19,915 bases of DNA from Rodentolepis nana (taxonomy: Eukaryota > Platyhelminthes > Cestoda > Cyclophyllidea > Hymenolepididae): contig UZAE01013709.1 in the NCBI GenBank assembly GCA_900617975.1, forward strand, positions 1 to 19,915. Direction: 5' to 3'. The notes beneath the pieces are model-generated. The model searched no databases and had not been told where the DNA came from. It saw only the letters and a list, made by a program, of their open reading frames with translations. Every line of letters begins with the position of its first letter. Within the stretch, counting starts at the first letter, position 1. Below are positions 9,988 through 19,915 of the stretch, one piece after another. The position numbers were made by a program, and so were the translations under genes.

Positions 9988-10295
9988 GGGGTGTGCGAAA
10001 GACTTACCTCCACGTGGTGCAGCCTGGGCAACGCACATTCCAACAACAAAAGTCTTTTAACCGGCAGTTGACTTCTCACTTCAAACTAACATGACCCCAC
10101 CACACAGCACTCACCTTACCTTTTTTCTACATTTTTGTCTGTCTCTTTTACATCTTTGAAACACTCTTCTGTTCCCACCCTTCCCCCCCCCCCTTGACTT
10201 TCACTTTGATGTTCCTCCCCCCTCTGTGAAGCCTGAAGTAAACTAAAGGGCTAATGGTGACTTTCAAAATGTCTGCCATTTGATATATATAAATA
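9988..10295 (+). mobile_element. SINE-like retroposon, copy 5, with TSD
   Basis: The 5' end is GGGGTGTGCGAAAGACTTAC, followed by CCACGTGG (the partner GGTGCACC is mutated to GGTGCAGCC), a long C run near 10184-10193, and the tail block ending TATATATAAATA. The flanks AACTTTCGAAAGT (9975-9987) and AACTTTCGACAGT (10296-10308) are a 13-bp TSD with one mismatch. More substitutions in the tail block (GTGACTTTCAAAATGTC) suggest an older insertion than copy 4. Confidence 0.88.
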
Positions 10296-10308
10296 AACTT
10301 TCGACAGT

Positions 10309-12216
10309 TACCTGAAGCCAGTGTATAATAAGAAAAGTTTTGGCCGTAAGGCATAATTTTATCAAAGCATTACTTGAGGAAATCTGAGTGGATGAATTGT
10401 AGCATTTCGAAAGTTATCATTCATTTGTTATTTTTGCACCATGGTAACTCTATTTAGCATAAAAATACAGCTTGTAAAGCGAAAATACTACGTGTTTAAA
10501 TTTTTGAAAATGCTAAGATTTATTAAACAGGATTACATAAAAGAGTGAAGGGATCTGTCACGGAGTCAGGTGGTGTGGTTCAGAGGGGTTGAAAAATAAC
10601 CAATTAAGAGGCAATAAAATACTGTCTTCTTGCTAAAGTGCATTCACCACTAAAAATAATGGGAAAGGCAGATGCATTGCAGAATTTAATACGCAGATGT
10701 AGAGTCATTTTCGTAAACTGGCCATAAGTGTTAATTTATTTTAGATTTGCACATTGGAGAGCAAATTCAATTTATATTTATATTTAGAAAATGGAAGTCA
10801 GCTGTTAATGAAAAATACATCATATCATGACTATAAAACTAACTTAACATTTACACTTATCACCATCAGCCAGTCGAGGACAGACAGTAGGCCGTGAAAA
10901 AAAATGTAGAAAACCACGTAAAACGTGCCTTTTCCCGTGCACACTAGAACATTCTGTAGGGTGCTACTGATTGCGTAGCGAGTATGTATGGACGCATGTA
11001 CAGAGACCTCTCAGCCAATCACCAATCAACGGTCGTAGAAAACGCGGGCAGTACTAATTACCGTTGATGAAAAGGCTTCGTGAAACTTTGCAATATATGT
11101 AATAAACGTTTATATTCCATTCGCTCTATTACTTCAACAGCGTTGACATAGCCTAGGTAATTTCGAGAGGAATTGTATACCGGTGGCGTTTTCCGGAGGG
11201 GATTGATAAGGTTTAGTCGAGGCATATTTATGCAATATCCATTTCCACAGAATGATGTAAAATTCATATATTGAGCACTGGCTAATATCTGCTAAGTCAG
11301 AAGCAACGAGATCGATGTTGCCCAGTGCAAATTCAGTAGAGTGACTAACCAATTCTGGTCTGCAAGATGGTTACCAAAGTATGAGTTTATAGTCTGAGCG
11401 TCACCGGGATACAACCCTTCGACCCAAATTAAGTCTTATGAACACTACCATAATAATTTCGGGATGTCGATTGCCTTTTTAAAATTGATTTTAAATTAAC
11501 CACATATTTTGAAAGGCTGTTCTAGTATATGAGTTGATTAAATAGAAAAATACGTGATTTTGAGAAAGGGAAATTATTAGTCTATCGCCTCCATGTATTT
11601 AATACCGTTGATCTAATGGATAACATTGACATGGTTTTAAATAAAAATTAAATGAGGTAAACCTGTTAGCGGCACAATTTGATGTAAAAAGTTACATACT
11701 TACCCAATTTTAAATTATTGGAAAAAGTCAATTGGTGAAAACCAACATTTATGTATGAGTAACGAAAGTATTTCTATTTGGAGTAAAGGGCTGAAAAAAA
11801 CATTTATTTGATAGGGGTTATTCCATTTTTAGTCACTCGGTTGATTTCTGACAAAATATCGATAATATATAACGCCTCATTGTAAAATAATTCCAAAATT
11901 CACTTGACAAAAGCAATTAAACTCAAATAAAGCGAGCATGAACTTAAGTGAGATTATATTAAAGGCAAAGTATCATCAAAGCCACAAAATTCAGTGACAG
12001 ACAACATCTGAGGGTGTAAAAAGAGCGCAAGCAAAACGGAAGGAGACAGAGAAATGCAACAGAGGGTGGGAAGTAGGGAAAAGGGAGAAAATATACACAT
12101 AAGACTTGTAAAAATTAATTTAAATTGATAAGCGTCCATAGGAAACAAAAGGAAAATGAGTATGAAAAGTGCCTAAGGTATAAGTAATTCGGTGAAGGGT
12201 TATTAACATAGCAAGG
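10309..12216. other. Intergenic DNA; possible minus-strand exon near 11181-11359
   Basis: The stretch is mostly AT-rich with no recognised gene. Two CCAAT boxes 7 bp apart sit at 11015-11026. A minus-strand open stretch from an acceptor-like TCTTGCAG (exon start 11359) to a donor-like GTATAC after 11181 could be one exon of an unknown gene, but no partner exon is found. The 64-codon minus frame at 11954-12148 lies just 3' of the 12217-12709 gene and is probably its 3' UTR. Confidence 0.4.
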
Positions 12217-12709
12217 TCAAACTAGATCCGGAGATCCCGGTTCATCGGCTGGGACAGGGATCTCCTGTCGGTTGCAAATGGGCCTACTTTTGTAAGCATT
12301 TTCCATAGGAACAAAGGCGAACCACTGAAATGGCAATACATAATAAGTTGACTGAGAAATATAAGGATTCACAAGAACAATATGACGAAGAAACAAGTAT
12401 AAGTTACAAATATAAAGAAAAATAGTGCATAGCAATACAAAATTAACATAAGACTGAAGATGAGAACAAAATTCTGCTATAAATACTAAGATAGTACTAA
12501 TTGGTTAAAGTATATGCGTGAACATTTAGAATACGTACTTTAGATATCCGGTCAAGTTCCTCCACAACATCTTTAACTTTTGTAGAACACACACAAAGAG
12601 GAATAAGAAGGACTTCAATGGCAGCCAATATAAACGACAACGGCCATGATATTAGGAACACAAAAATCCACGCGAGAGAATTTAGAATATTAGCACACGA
12701 ATAGACCAT
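12217..12709 (-). CDS. Predicted small single-pass membrane protein, two exons
   Basis: Exon 1 is 12539-12709 (57 codons) and exon 2 is 12217-12324 (35 codons plus TGA), giving 92 residues. The 214-nt intron has donor AAA|GTACGT and acceptor TTTCAG|TGG, both in phase 0, so the frame reads on as DRISK-WFAFVP. The start ATG is the first after an in-frame TGA at 12779-12781, though an upstream exon cannot be excluded. Residues 12-38 form one strongly hydrophobic helix with an internal Trp-Pro (ISWPLSFILAA). A short Cys pair (LCVCS), an acidic amphipathic segment (VKDVVEELDRI) and a polar Pro-rich tail (IPVPADEPGSPDLV) follow. I do not recognise a named family. The layout (helix with WP, Cys pair, short amphipathic helix, late Cys) recalls small uncharacterised animal membrane proteins, but that is memory, not a search. 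It is divergent from the snurportin gene at 13722. Confidence 0.55.
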
Positions 12710-13080
12710 CGCATATGAAATACCCGAAATTAGACAAAAAGGCCGTAATGTGGCGAGTTTGTATTCGTCAAAACCATTTCAATGTCTACTAACAGGATAA
12801 CCTTGAAGATAAAAAGATTTGAGATAATTAAAAATATATTCCATTTCTCATATAAAATTGCAGCTTACAAAAGAAATTTAAAGCTATAAAAGATAATTTA
12901 TAAAACTATAGAATAATTCAATGTATAGATATGTGCTAATTAGTAAAGATTTTATTCGATTAAAGTTTTGTGATCTTTATGTACTTATAAAGGTTTCAAA
13001 GTGTCTGTGTAGTAAATCTCCCTTGATTTTTTGTCCTTTTTGCAGGTATTTTGGTGCAGTTTATTTGATCAAATGGTCGA
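12710..13080. other. Region upstream of the minus-strand gene
   Basis: AT-rich, with no clear CCAAT or TATA arrangement on the minus strand. It presumably holds the 5' UTR or promoter of the 12217-12709 gene. The plus-strand frame at 12921-13124 is a chance frame that runs into SINE copy 6. Confidence 0.45.
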
Positions 13081-13096
13081 TCGCATCGCTAGCATT

Positions 13097-13422
13097 TATT
13101 TATCTCAAATGGCAGGCATTTTGATAGCCATCATTATCCCTTTGGTTGACTTCAGGCTTCACAGAGGGGAAGGAACATCAAAGAGAAAAAGTCGAGAGGG
13201 AGGGGGAGGGGTGGGAACAGTTGAGTGTTTTTATGATGTAAAAGAGACGGACAAAAATGTATAAAAAAAAGTAAGGTGAGTGCTGTGGAAGTGGTGAAAT
13301 AGCACATGCAGTCGGGTCATGGTAATTCGAAGTCAGAAATTAACTGCCGGTTAATAGACTTTTTGCCGTATGGGTATATGTTTCCCAGGGTGCACCACGT
13401 GGAGGTTAGTCTATAGCTCACC
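13097..13422 (-). mobile_element. SINE-like retroposon, copy 6, inverted, with TSD
   Basis: The minus-strand copy has its tail at 13097 (TATTTATCTCAAATGG on the plus strand) and its 5' end at 13422. GGTGCACC (13389-13396) and CCACGTGG (13395-13402) are intact. The TSD is 16 bp with one mismatch: TCGCATCGCTAGCATT at 13081-13096 and TCGCATCGCTAACATT at 13423-13438. It lies between two divergent genes, about 300 bp upstream of the snurportin start codon. The 77-codon plus frame at 13031-13264 is the antisense frame seen in other copies. Confidence 0.88.
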
Positions 13423-13582
13423 TCGCATCGCTAACATTCATTTGGTGATTGAGTAACATTTAGAGCAAGGTAAGAAACGTGACACAGAATTTCAATGTCA
13501 CAAACGAAATTACTAATATTTATATAACATCAATCAATCGTTGGCTAGCACACAAATATCCTATTTCTGGCTTGCCTCTACC

Positions 13583-13646
13583 ATTGGTCTATACATTGAC
13601 GTTAGCTGGTGATTGGGTGTCTAAAATGACTCTGCCCTCCTATTGG
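13583..13646 (+). promoter_or_regulatory. Three inverted CCAAT boxes upstream of snurportin
   Basis: ATTGG occurs at 13583-13587, 13612-13616 and 13642-13646, spaced 29 and 30 bp, which places them on the same helical face. A CRE-like TGACGTTA lies between them at 13597-13604. The snurportin ATG is 76 bp downstream of the last box. Regular NF-Y sites just upstream of the transcription start are common in housekeeping promoters of animals; the function here is inferred. Confidence 0.5.
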
Positions 13647-13721
13647 TCCCTTGTGATTTGCTAGACTAGCCTAGTTTTCTTTTATATCGAGTAATACATA
13701 TCCTCGCCCCTCAAAGTTGAT

Positions 13722-16700
13722 ATGGATTGCGATATTCAGGTCCATGATTTGTCCCAACAACTTTCTACATTATCTAGTGCAGGTCAAATTCAAGTGACTG
13801 TAAACTGCTTTACGGACTCTCCTTATCGTTCTCTTTACAAAAATACGAAGCCTGCTGAGGATCAAGCACGTCGTTGGAGAAATGAATTGTTTGAAGCTGA
13901 ACGAAACGCTAAAAGGAAGGATAAATTTAATAGTAATCGTGACTTGAATCTAGTCAAGAACCCCTCGCCAGAGAGGCCTGCTAGTGAAATCGATAAAAGT
14001 GGTGATCAAGCTGGAGATCACTCGATGATAATGCTCGCCGAATGGTTTTTATTCATGCCCAAAAACTTTGAAACCGAGTACCTCTTTAAATTATGTCCCA
14101 AAGGTCGTCATGTTTGCGTAGTGGCCCGGGAAGGGAGGACGGACGTTTACGCAAAATCGGGCTTCCTAATTAAGTCATTTCTTTCTAGACTTCCTGGTGG
14201 GGGTTTGGGCCAAAGTTCTATGAGGATGTACCGAGATGAGACAGTTTTGGATTGCATCATGATTGATAATCGTAAAAAGGTTAATCAGACCTCTTCCTCC
14301 TCTGAATCCACTGAAGTAAAGCTTATATTTATGGTTCTCGATTTAATCTACTTTAAATCTACTTCCTATGATGAAATTACTGTAAGTGGGTTCTCCTTAT
14401 CTCTAATTTTTCTTTATTGCTCTAAGTTATTTGAACTTGCTTTAACGTGTGTTTAGTTCTTCGAACGATGTGAATGGATGGAAAACTATCACCGACCGAA
14501 CATCGAAGCTTTTGAGCATACTGACCCCGTTAGATGTCGTTATTTTATTTATTATCCACTGGTGCACTTAATTACAGTTCTATTTCCTCTTTTAGGTTCA
14601 ATTTAAACTTGTTCCTGTTTATGGCTGTGATAAAGATACCATGGGATCGATGTTTTCCTCTCCTCCTCCGTTTGAGGTATTCAAATTTTATCATATTATA
14701 TTTTTTTCTTTTCTCTTTATACCCCTAACGTGGTATTTTTTTATCGGTGTCTGAGTGATCATTATATTCAGGATGAACGGTTTGTGACTGGTTATTTTTG
14801 CATATATGTAGGGTGTAGAGACATTTATACATACCTCTTTTCGAGATAGAACAACTTTTTCTTACGATTAGTTGGGAATAAAATTAGTTGCTTATGTTAC
14901 CTTTACGAGAGTTTGGGATATGGTTAGATGCTTTTGAAATCTAATTTGATATGTGTTTGCTGAAATAACAGTTCTCAGACCTTTTTTATTTAAGTATTAT
15001 CCAACGGTCATAATGATTGTTTATCGACGTCATAGGTCCTCTTTAATGTGAGACTCGAGTTCTGCCATCTAGTTGCCAGGTTCCTTCACTATTTTTGGCT
15101 TTTGCACTCAATGGAATTGAACTTGTGATTTTTGACTTTGTGTCGTGGACGATGGACGGTCAGTTTTGAAATGAACTGAGGCGACACCATAAGTCTTTCA
15201 CGAAACTTGACTGCAGAAAGTAATCATAGCCTTAAACTGCAATGCTTCAAATAATTCAAGTAATTCTCTTTTAGACTTCATTATTGTAATTATTATTTAT
15301 CGATATTCAAAGTTCATTAAAATTGTTTTTCGTTTGTGCTATTTCAATAACTTTCTCATGGTATACGAGATCATAGCTGATATCAGCCAAAATCAGCTTA
15401 CCTGGGTTCAATAGAGAAGTAGCTTTGGTTCTTTTGCTTAAATTCCTTTCCTTTTCCAATCTTTCTCTAAGATCTGATAGGCTTATTCAGAAACGCTCAG
15501 GTTTTTATTGGATCTGGGTAAAACTAAATTTGAGGTGCATGCAATGGCAAGATTTCTGACTTTCTTGGAGTTACCCGTACTAATATTCCCCCCAATTGCC
15601 CCTATCTCTGTTCTTTTCTGTTGACATAAAGCCTACTAATCTAAATAAGTAACGATTTGCTTTAGGTGTATATGCTCATTCATTGATTCTTCTTTCATAA
15701 CTCGCGCCGTTCTATCAATATCACTAACATTTTAAGCTTATTTGCCTTATTTATTTCTCAGCAAATTGTACTACTTACAAATTCGAGCTATTCCATATTT
15801 GAGTACGTATGTCGTTTCTGTTGAAGAGTGGTTTACTTTATGCAAACTCAGCTCTATTGCAAATAATCTAATTATTGGGTTAATTTTATTTATCTGCAAT
15901 TTACTAACAATGTGTGGAATAAACTTGGTTTCAAGCACTTCCTGCTCATATTTTTAGTGAAGTGAGTGGTTGCTGTTATTTGTAAGAAGAGGAATGTTTC
16001 TTATCTTCTTTACATGATGTTGACATACAGTAATGCATTTTTTAAGTTTAAATTGTCACTACTCACAATTTTACCAGAAATATTATTTTTCCCCATTAAG
16101 TTCATGAAATCGGTAGTTTTAAGCCACCTTATTCCTAGTATTTGATTTAGTTCAGATGGTTAGCTGACACACTCGGTTTTATCCCATTAGTCTTAAAAGC
16201 TGCTTATGTATTCACACAGACAGACGCATAGTACTATTTTTGTCATATCAAAATGTCGTTCATCTCACCATACTGACCACTACCTCTCCTATTGGTATAA
16301 GATCTGAAGATGGGTTTGGTTAAGTAAGTTGACTTCCCTTTGGTCAGAATTTTGGCAAGTACTTTCATACTGACTTGGGAGATCGCCAACTACTGTTCTT
16401 CAGAAGCGATGTTTCTTGTCTCATATATAATTGGGGCAGTTAGTTTAAACAGAAATTTAATCTGTCCGATGGTGAATTGATCGACCTCCAATCATCAATA
16501 ATGCTAATCGTTCTTTATATTTCTCCAAATTGTTATTGTTAATTTACTAGATTATTTTAGATTTAAACAGTTCTTCAGTCTGTCCTAATTCCCTAAAACT
16601 TTTTTTGAGATCAATTTTTTGCTCTAAACCAAATGCTAATTGGATAGAACTTACTGTTTCCCCTTCATCACTAGTAGATTTATGCTAGTGTTAAGATGAT

Positions 16701-17125
16701 AAAAGGGGTTGAATTGTCAAATATGACAATCAGTAAATCTTAATAATCTCATGAAAAGATTGACATTTTCGCATCCTTTAAGTGGACTACAAAGGAGGTG
16801 TAATCAATCAGCTTTTGCCTTTTAGGTGGACGGTATTCTATTCTATCATTCATGCGTATCCTACCATTATGGTCAAACTCCTCTGGTCGGATGGGTTAAG
16901 CCGTATATGCTCCCCGATTGGTTTCCTTTCCTAAAAGGCACTCTTCATCCTATCTACTTGGCTGAAATGCCTGAGGATTACAAGGATATTGCCACGGATA
17001 TCATCCGGCATAGAGAGCTGACAAAAGACTATGGTGCTCCCCTCCAAGAAAAAATTGAAGGCGAGGTTACATCACCTTCCTCTTCAAACCAACCGGAGGA
17101 TGTGGAAATGGCCGATGTCTGCTAA
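13722..17125 (+). CDS. SNUPN: Snurportin-1, four exons, complete (370 residues)
   Basis: Snurportin-1 binds the trimethylguanosine (m3G) cap of U snRNAs and links snRNPs to importin-beta for nuclear import. Exons: 13722-14381, 14457-14528, 14596-14676, 16826-17125 (stop TAA 17123-17125). All introns are GT-AG and phase 0 (75, 67 and 2149 nt); the second donor, CCC|GTTAGA, is weak. The ATG follows an in-frame TAA at 13692-13694. Residues 34-75 are the importin-beta-binding segment (YRSLYK, then [18 protein letters not shown]). Residues 101-294 form the cap-binding fold: MLAEWF, LCPKGRH, YAKSGF, LPGG, LDCI, MVLDL, then exon 4 [11 protein letters not shown]. Against human numbering recalled from memory, the cap contacts Trp107, Cys124, Lys144 and Trp276 match Trp108, Cys125, Lys145 and Trp294; Arg129 is His130 here, with Arg129 beside it. 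Residues 184-202 hold a Lys/Ser-rich insert ([16 protein letters not shown]). The human protein is about 360 residues, so length fits. Confidence 0.93.
14677..16825 (+). other. Snurportin intron 3 (2149 nt)
   Basis: It begins GAG|GTATTC and ends in a pyrimidine-rich tract with TTTTAG|GTG. It is about thirty times longer than the other two introns. No known repeat copy is visible that would explain its size. The open frames at 14534-14728 and 15742-15957 are not linked to any exon and look like AT-rich noise. Confidence 0.8.
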
Positions 17126-19915
17126 GGCATTTTTTTGTAAATTCTAGTCAGTTACGATTGTGGGTGACTGTTGAATAGATATTTATTTTGCTGCTTCATC
17201 CCATATAAGTGTTTTAGCATGAGCAATTGTGGTTTTCTTATGTTTTCTTTCAAGGGAAGAGTTATGCTCGTTTCATACGATAATGGGGTCAACCTAAAGG
17301 TTATATCAAAAGCCAAGGGATGTAGTGTTTTCCAGGAAAAACGTTTAGTGGGTAAAGGAAAACCAACGGTTTCTGTCCAGCTAAAATTCCGATTAGCACT
17401 GCTTTAGCCTTAAAGCATTCTTGATTTGAACAATCGCGAGTATTCCGTTCAGTAAAAGCTGAGCTAAGCGCCCTCAAGATGGGGGGTTTGCAGTTTTCTT
17501 AATTTTTGTAATCTCGCATTTTTAAATCCTTTTTATAAAACTTTTCTGATAGTGTACACCAAATTTGTCGATTTTTTAAAATTGGCTGGTTTTATCAATC
17601 TCTCAATTTCCAAACCTGCTAGTTGTCAAAATAATTGTGCATTTCAGCTTAAAGCATTTTTCTTTTAGCATAATTTAACCAAAACAATTATTTTTGATCT
17701 CTTAAGTGGCTTATTGATGAGAGGCTAAAGCGTGTTTGGGTCACTAAAGTTATGGTAGATGAAGTTGCTGAACTGTCGCCTTTTTAAACTTATGCGTCCT
17801 TCTCCACAGGCATGATGTAAAAAGGGCAGAGGCTGTGATATCTATGCTTCCATTAATAGAGTGTAAATGGGACCTCTCTTCGAGGTAGTTAATTTAAAAT
17901 AAGATTACGTTTAAAGAAGTGGGCATTTCAAAATATGTGAGTTGGAAAACTGGAACAAAAGTCATAGCAACTTAATAAAAGAAGGGTGTGTCAGGAGTGG
18001 TGCTAGAAATGAAACCAGAGGGCTGGTAAATAATTGACAATGAACTTGGAAGAATAGTCGAAAGGTCGCGTAAAACTGACGAAGTAGAGGGTATAGCAAT
18101 GCCAATGGCCTTAATCCCAAGTATGGCTGTCATGACATATTACAGACAGCTCGATTCTGCCTTGTACATATTTAACATATGTTAGTACTAGTCAATCGTA
18201 TTTAACAATAGCGCTTATTCATTCGACCCCCCCCCCGGTTAAATCTCAGTTGTCATTTTGTTAAGCTCAATATGTGTTCATCCCGGGCGATGTAAGTGAA
18301 CTTAGAAGTAGTAGTACGTTAGAGATTGTGTAATGTTACCAACGAATAAAATATTTTTTTTATTCAATCTAACGTAACCACGACTGATTATTCATAAATA
18401 AACACTATTAAATGTAGAGTTTTTAGTCATAGACTGGACTCTAAAATTGACTTGCGCCTCACTCCACTGAAAATTCCAACTTTAAAGGCAATTCTTTTCA
18501 TCTAAAGCAAAAACTATGCATCGAAAGAAGTGATCACGTACCTTGATCACATACAAAAACACTTGCTCTCAGTGGAAGCATTTTTATACCCTTTTTTCTG
18601 TTAAATACATTCCTTTAATTAAACTAGACTTTTGAACTGAAAAGCACGTGGGAGATGGCTAGCTCTCCACATGGATTCAAGCAGAGGCGTTCTCCAATTT
18701 GTGATTTATTGCCCCAATTCTATCGACTTGTTACTTTTCTGACACATTTTACCATAACATATTTAATACTGAAAATAGTCCACTTATTGTAAATATGCGT
18801 TGTAACAGATTCCTTTGAGATTATTAAGTAGAGGTAAAAGGAAAACTAGGAAATAACTTGATTTGCATATTCTACCGTTAAGGCCTTATTGGCTTAGGGT
18901 TAAGATCAGTTGAAGCGGCTGGGTAAAATTCACGTCACCACTAATTATGAACAATCGATTTTATAAACTACTAGGGTTCTGCTGACGAGCCTCATTCCAC
19001 TACCGATATCGAAATGTGGAATGCAAATGAGCTTCAACGTTCGATGAACCTAAGAGACTGTTTTTAAAAGTATCGCAGAGGCAACTTAGGAATTTTAGAG
19101 CTAGAAGTTTAAAGGCTGCCTAAGCTATCAGATTTACAGCTTACTAGGATTATTAGTGCACTGGAAAGCGATAAGAGCCCCACAGTTTATAGGGAAGATT
19201 CACAAGTCATGAGTGGAAAGTGAAAGAAATCGAAAATCGGAGAAAAGGAGTATCCAGGGTTACTTCATATTCAAGCTAAGGATTCAACGACGAGTTAAAC
19301 CCAAACCCCTTTAATGTGAGCACCACAAAAGAAGATAAAAGGACTTTTGCCCTTAAAATGCGTAAGCCACATTTTCCGAGGAGGGTATTCTTCTTCAAGC
19401 AAATGAGGGCTTAAATATTTTTTACTATTTAGATCAATGATTTTTTTAAGGCGAATTTAAAGTGAGTGTTGGTTGAGCCGTCAAACCAGGTCTTTCTACC
19501 AAAAGTAAAGCTCAAGATGATTGTTCTTCAAACTTCTCCATCGTGAAAATTACCAGTCCAATTTTATTCTGGAGTCCAAAGACTGAGAGTTGGCAAAATA
19601 TGTGTATTTGGACACATGCACACGTAAAGCTCAAAGGAACCTGTATTCAAGGGTGCCCATTTTTTTGATAATTCTAACAGATAAATAAACGAAGGGAAGT
19701 CTCACGGAAGTACTCTGTGTCTTAAGTGTTAAACAAGCTGCAGGCTTATAATGCGTGATGCCAACGTAAATATAATGAGTGATATAGTATCTATAATTCA
19801 ATGTAAATAGCCACTTTAAGAGTTCCATAACATTGGACTGGATGCCATCTTATAGAGCTTATGATTTTCCCAGGGCTACAAGGGAATAACAGCCGTGAGG
19901 GAGTGGGGGGGGGGG
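17126..19915. other. 3' flank of snurportin, no further gene recognised
   Basis: The first part must include the snurportin 3' UTR. No AATAAA occurs close to the stop codon. The first is at 17974-17979, followed by a GT-rich stretch, and another is at 18345-18350. The open frame at 17171-17407 has no recognisable motif. C and G homopolymers occur at about 18227-18237 and at the very end (from about 19906). Confidence 0.5.
17974..17979 (+). promoter_or_regulatory. Candidate polyadenylation signal
   Basis: AATAAA is followed within 10 bp by GGGTGTGTCAGGAGTGGTG, a GT-rich downstream element. It would give snurportin a 3' UTR of about 850 nt. Non-consensus signals nearer the stop are equally possible. 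Confidence 0.25.

Noticed and set aside
11015..11026. Two CCAAT boxes 7 bp apart as a promoter
   Set aside because: No gene starts within reach on either strand, and the spacing is too tight to suggest an NF-Y array.
15385..15420. tRNA B-box-like GGGTTCAATAG in intron 3
   Set aside because: No matching A box at the right distance and no acceptor-stem pairing.
15742..15957. 71-codon hydrophobic frame in snurportin intron 3 as a possible nested gene
   Set aside because: AT-rich composition naturally yields Leu/Ile/Phe-rich frames, and no splice or promoter signals support it.
18993..19023. Inverted repeat CATTCCAC / GTGGAATG with 15-nt loop
   Set aside because: An 8-bp stem is expected by chance many times in a window this size, and no other RNA features surround it.
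19906..19915. Terminal G homopolymer as a telomere or biological end
   Set aside because: No telomeric TTAGGG-type repeat; a poly-G run at a contig end is more likely a sequencing or assembly stop.

Overview
The window is AT-rich eukaryotic DNA from an invertebrate animal. It contains a spliced snurportin-1 gene, GT-AG introns, retroposons with target-site duplications (TSDs) and no bacterial gene structure. Two introns are very short (67 and 75 nt). That and the general look fit a flatworm, perhaps a tapeworm, but this is a weak guess. One retrotransposon fragment looks arthropod-like, so an arthropod source or host contamination cannot be excluded. The window looks like a whole draft contig: it begins inside a repeat, ends in a G homopolymer, and carries two single-N joins.

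Layout. Positions 1-2120 hold three copies of a roughly 320-bp SINE-like retroposon. Positions 2266-3720 hold the 3' end of a broken non-LTR retrotransposon (RNase H plus zinc knuckle), duplicated exactly 672 bp apart across two Ns, very probably an assembly error. A solo LTR (4788-5129) with a 4-bp TSD follows. The stretch to 12.2 kb is mostly non-coding and carries two more SINE copies. One of these (7155-7833) has its 3' tail amplified several times inside a single TSD pair.

Positions 12217-12709 (minus) hold a two-exon gene for a predicted 92-residue membrane protein. Positions 13722-17125 (plus) hold a complete four-exon snurportin-1 gene, the adaptor that binds the m3G cap of snRNAs and brings spliceosomal snRNPs to importin-beta for nuclear import. 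The two genes are divergent, about 1 kb apart, with a SINE inserted between them. Three evenly spaced inverted CCAAT boxes lie just upstream of the snurportin start codon. From 17126 to the end I see no recognisable gene.

The snurportin gene is solid. The small membrane protein gene is a splice-based prediction. The SINE family, supported by five TSD pairs, is the most interesting repeat system. I found no CRISPR array, rRNA, convincing tRNA or bacterial-type operon.
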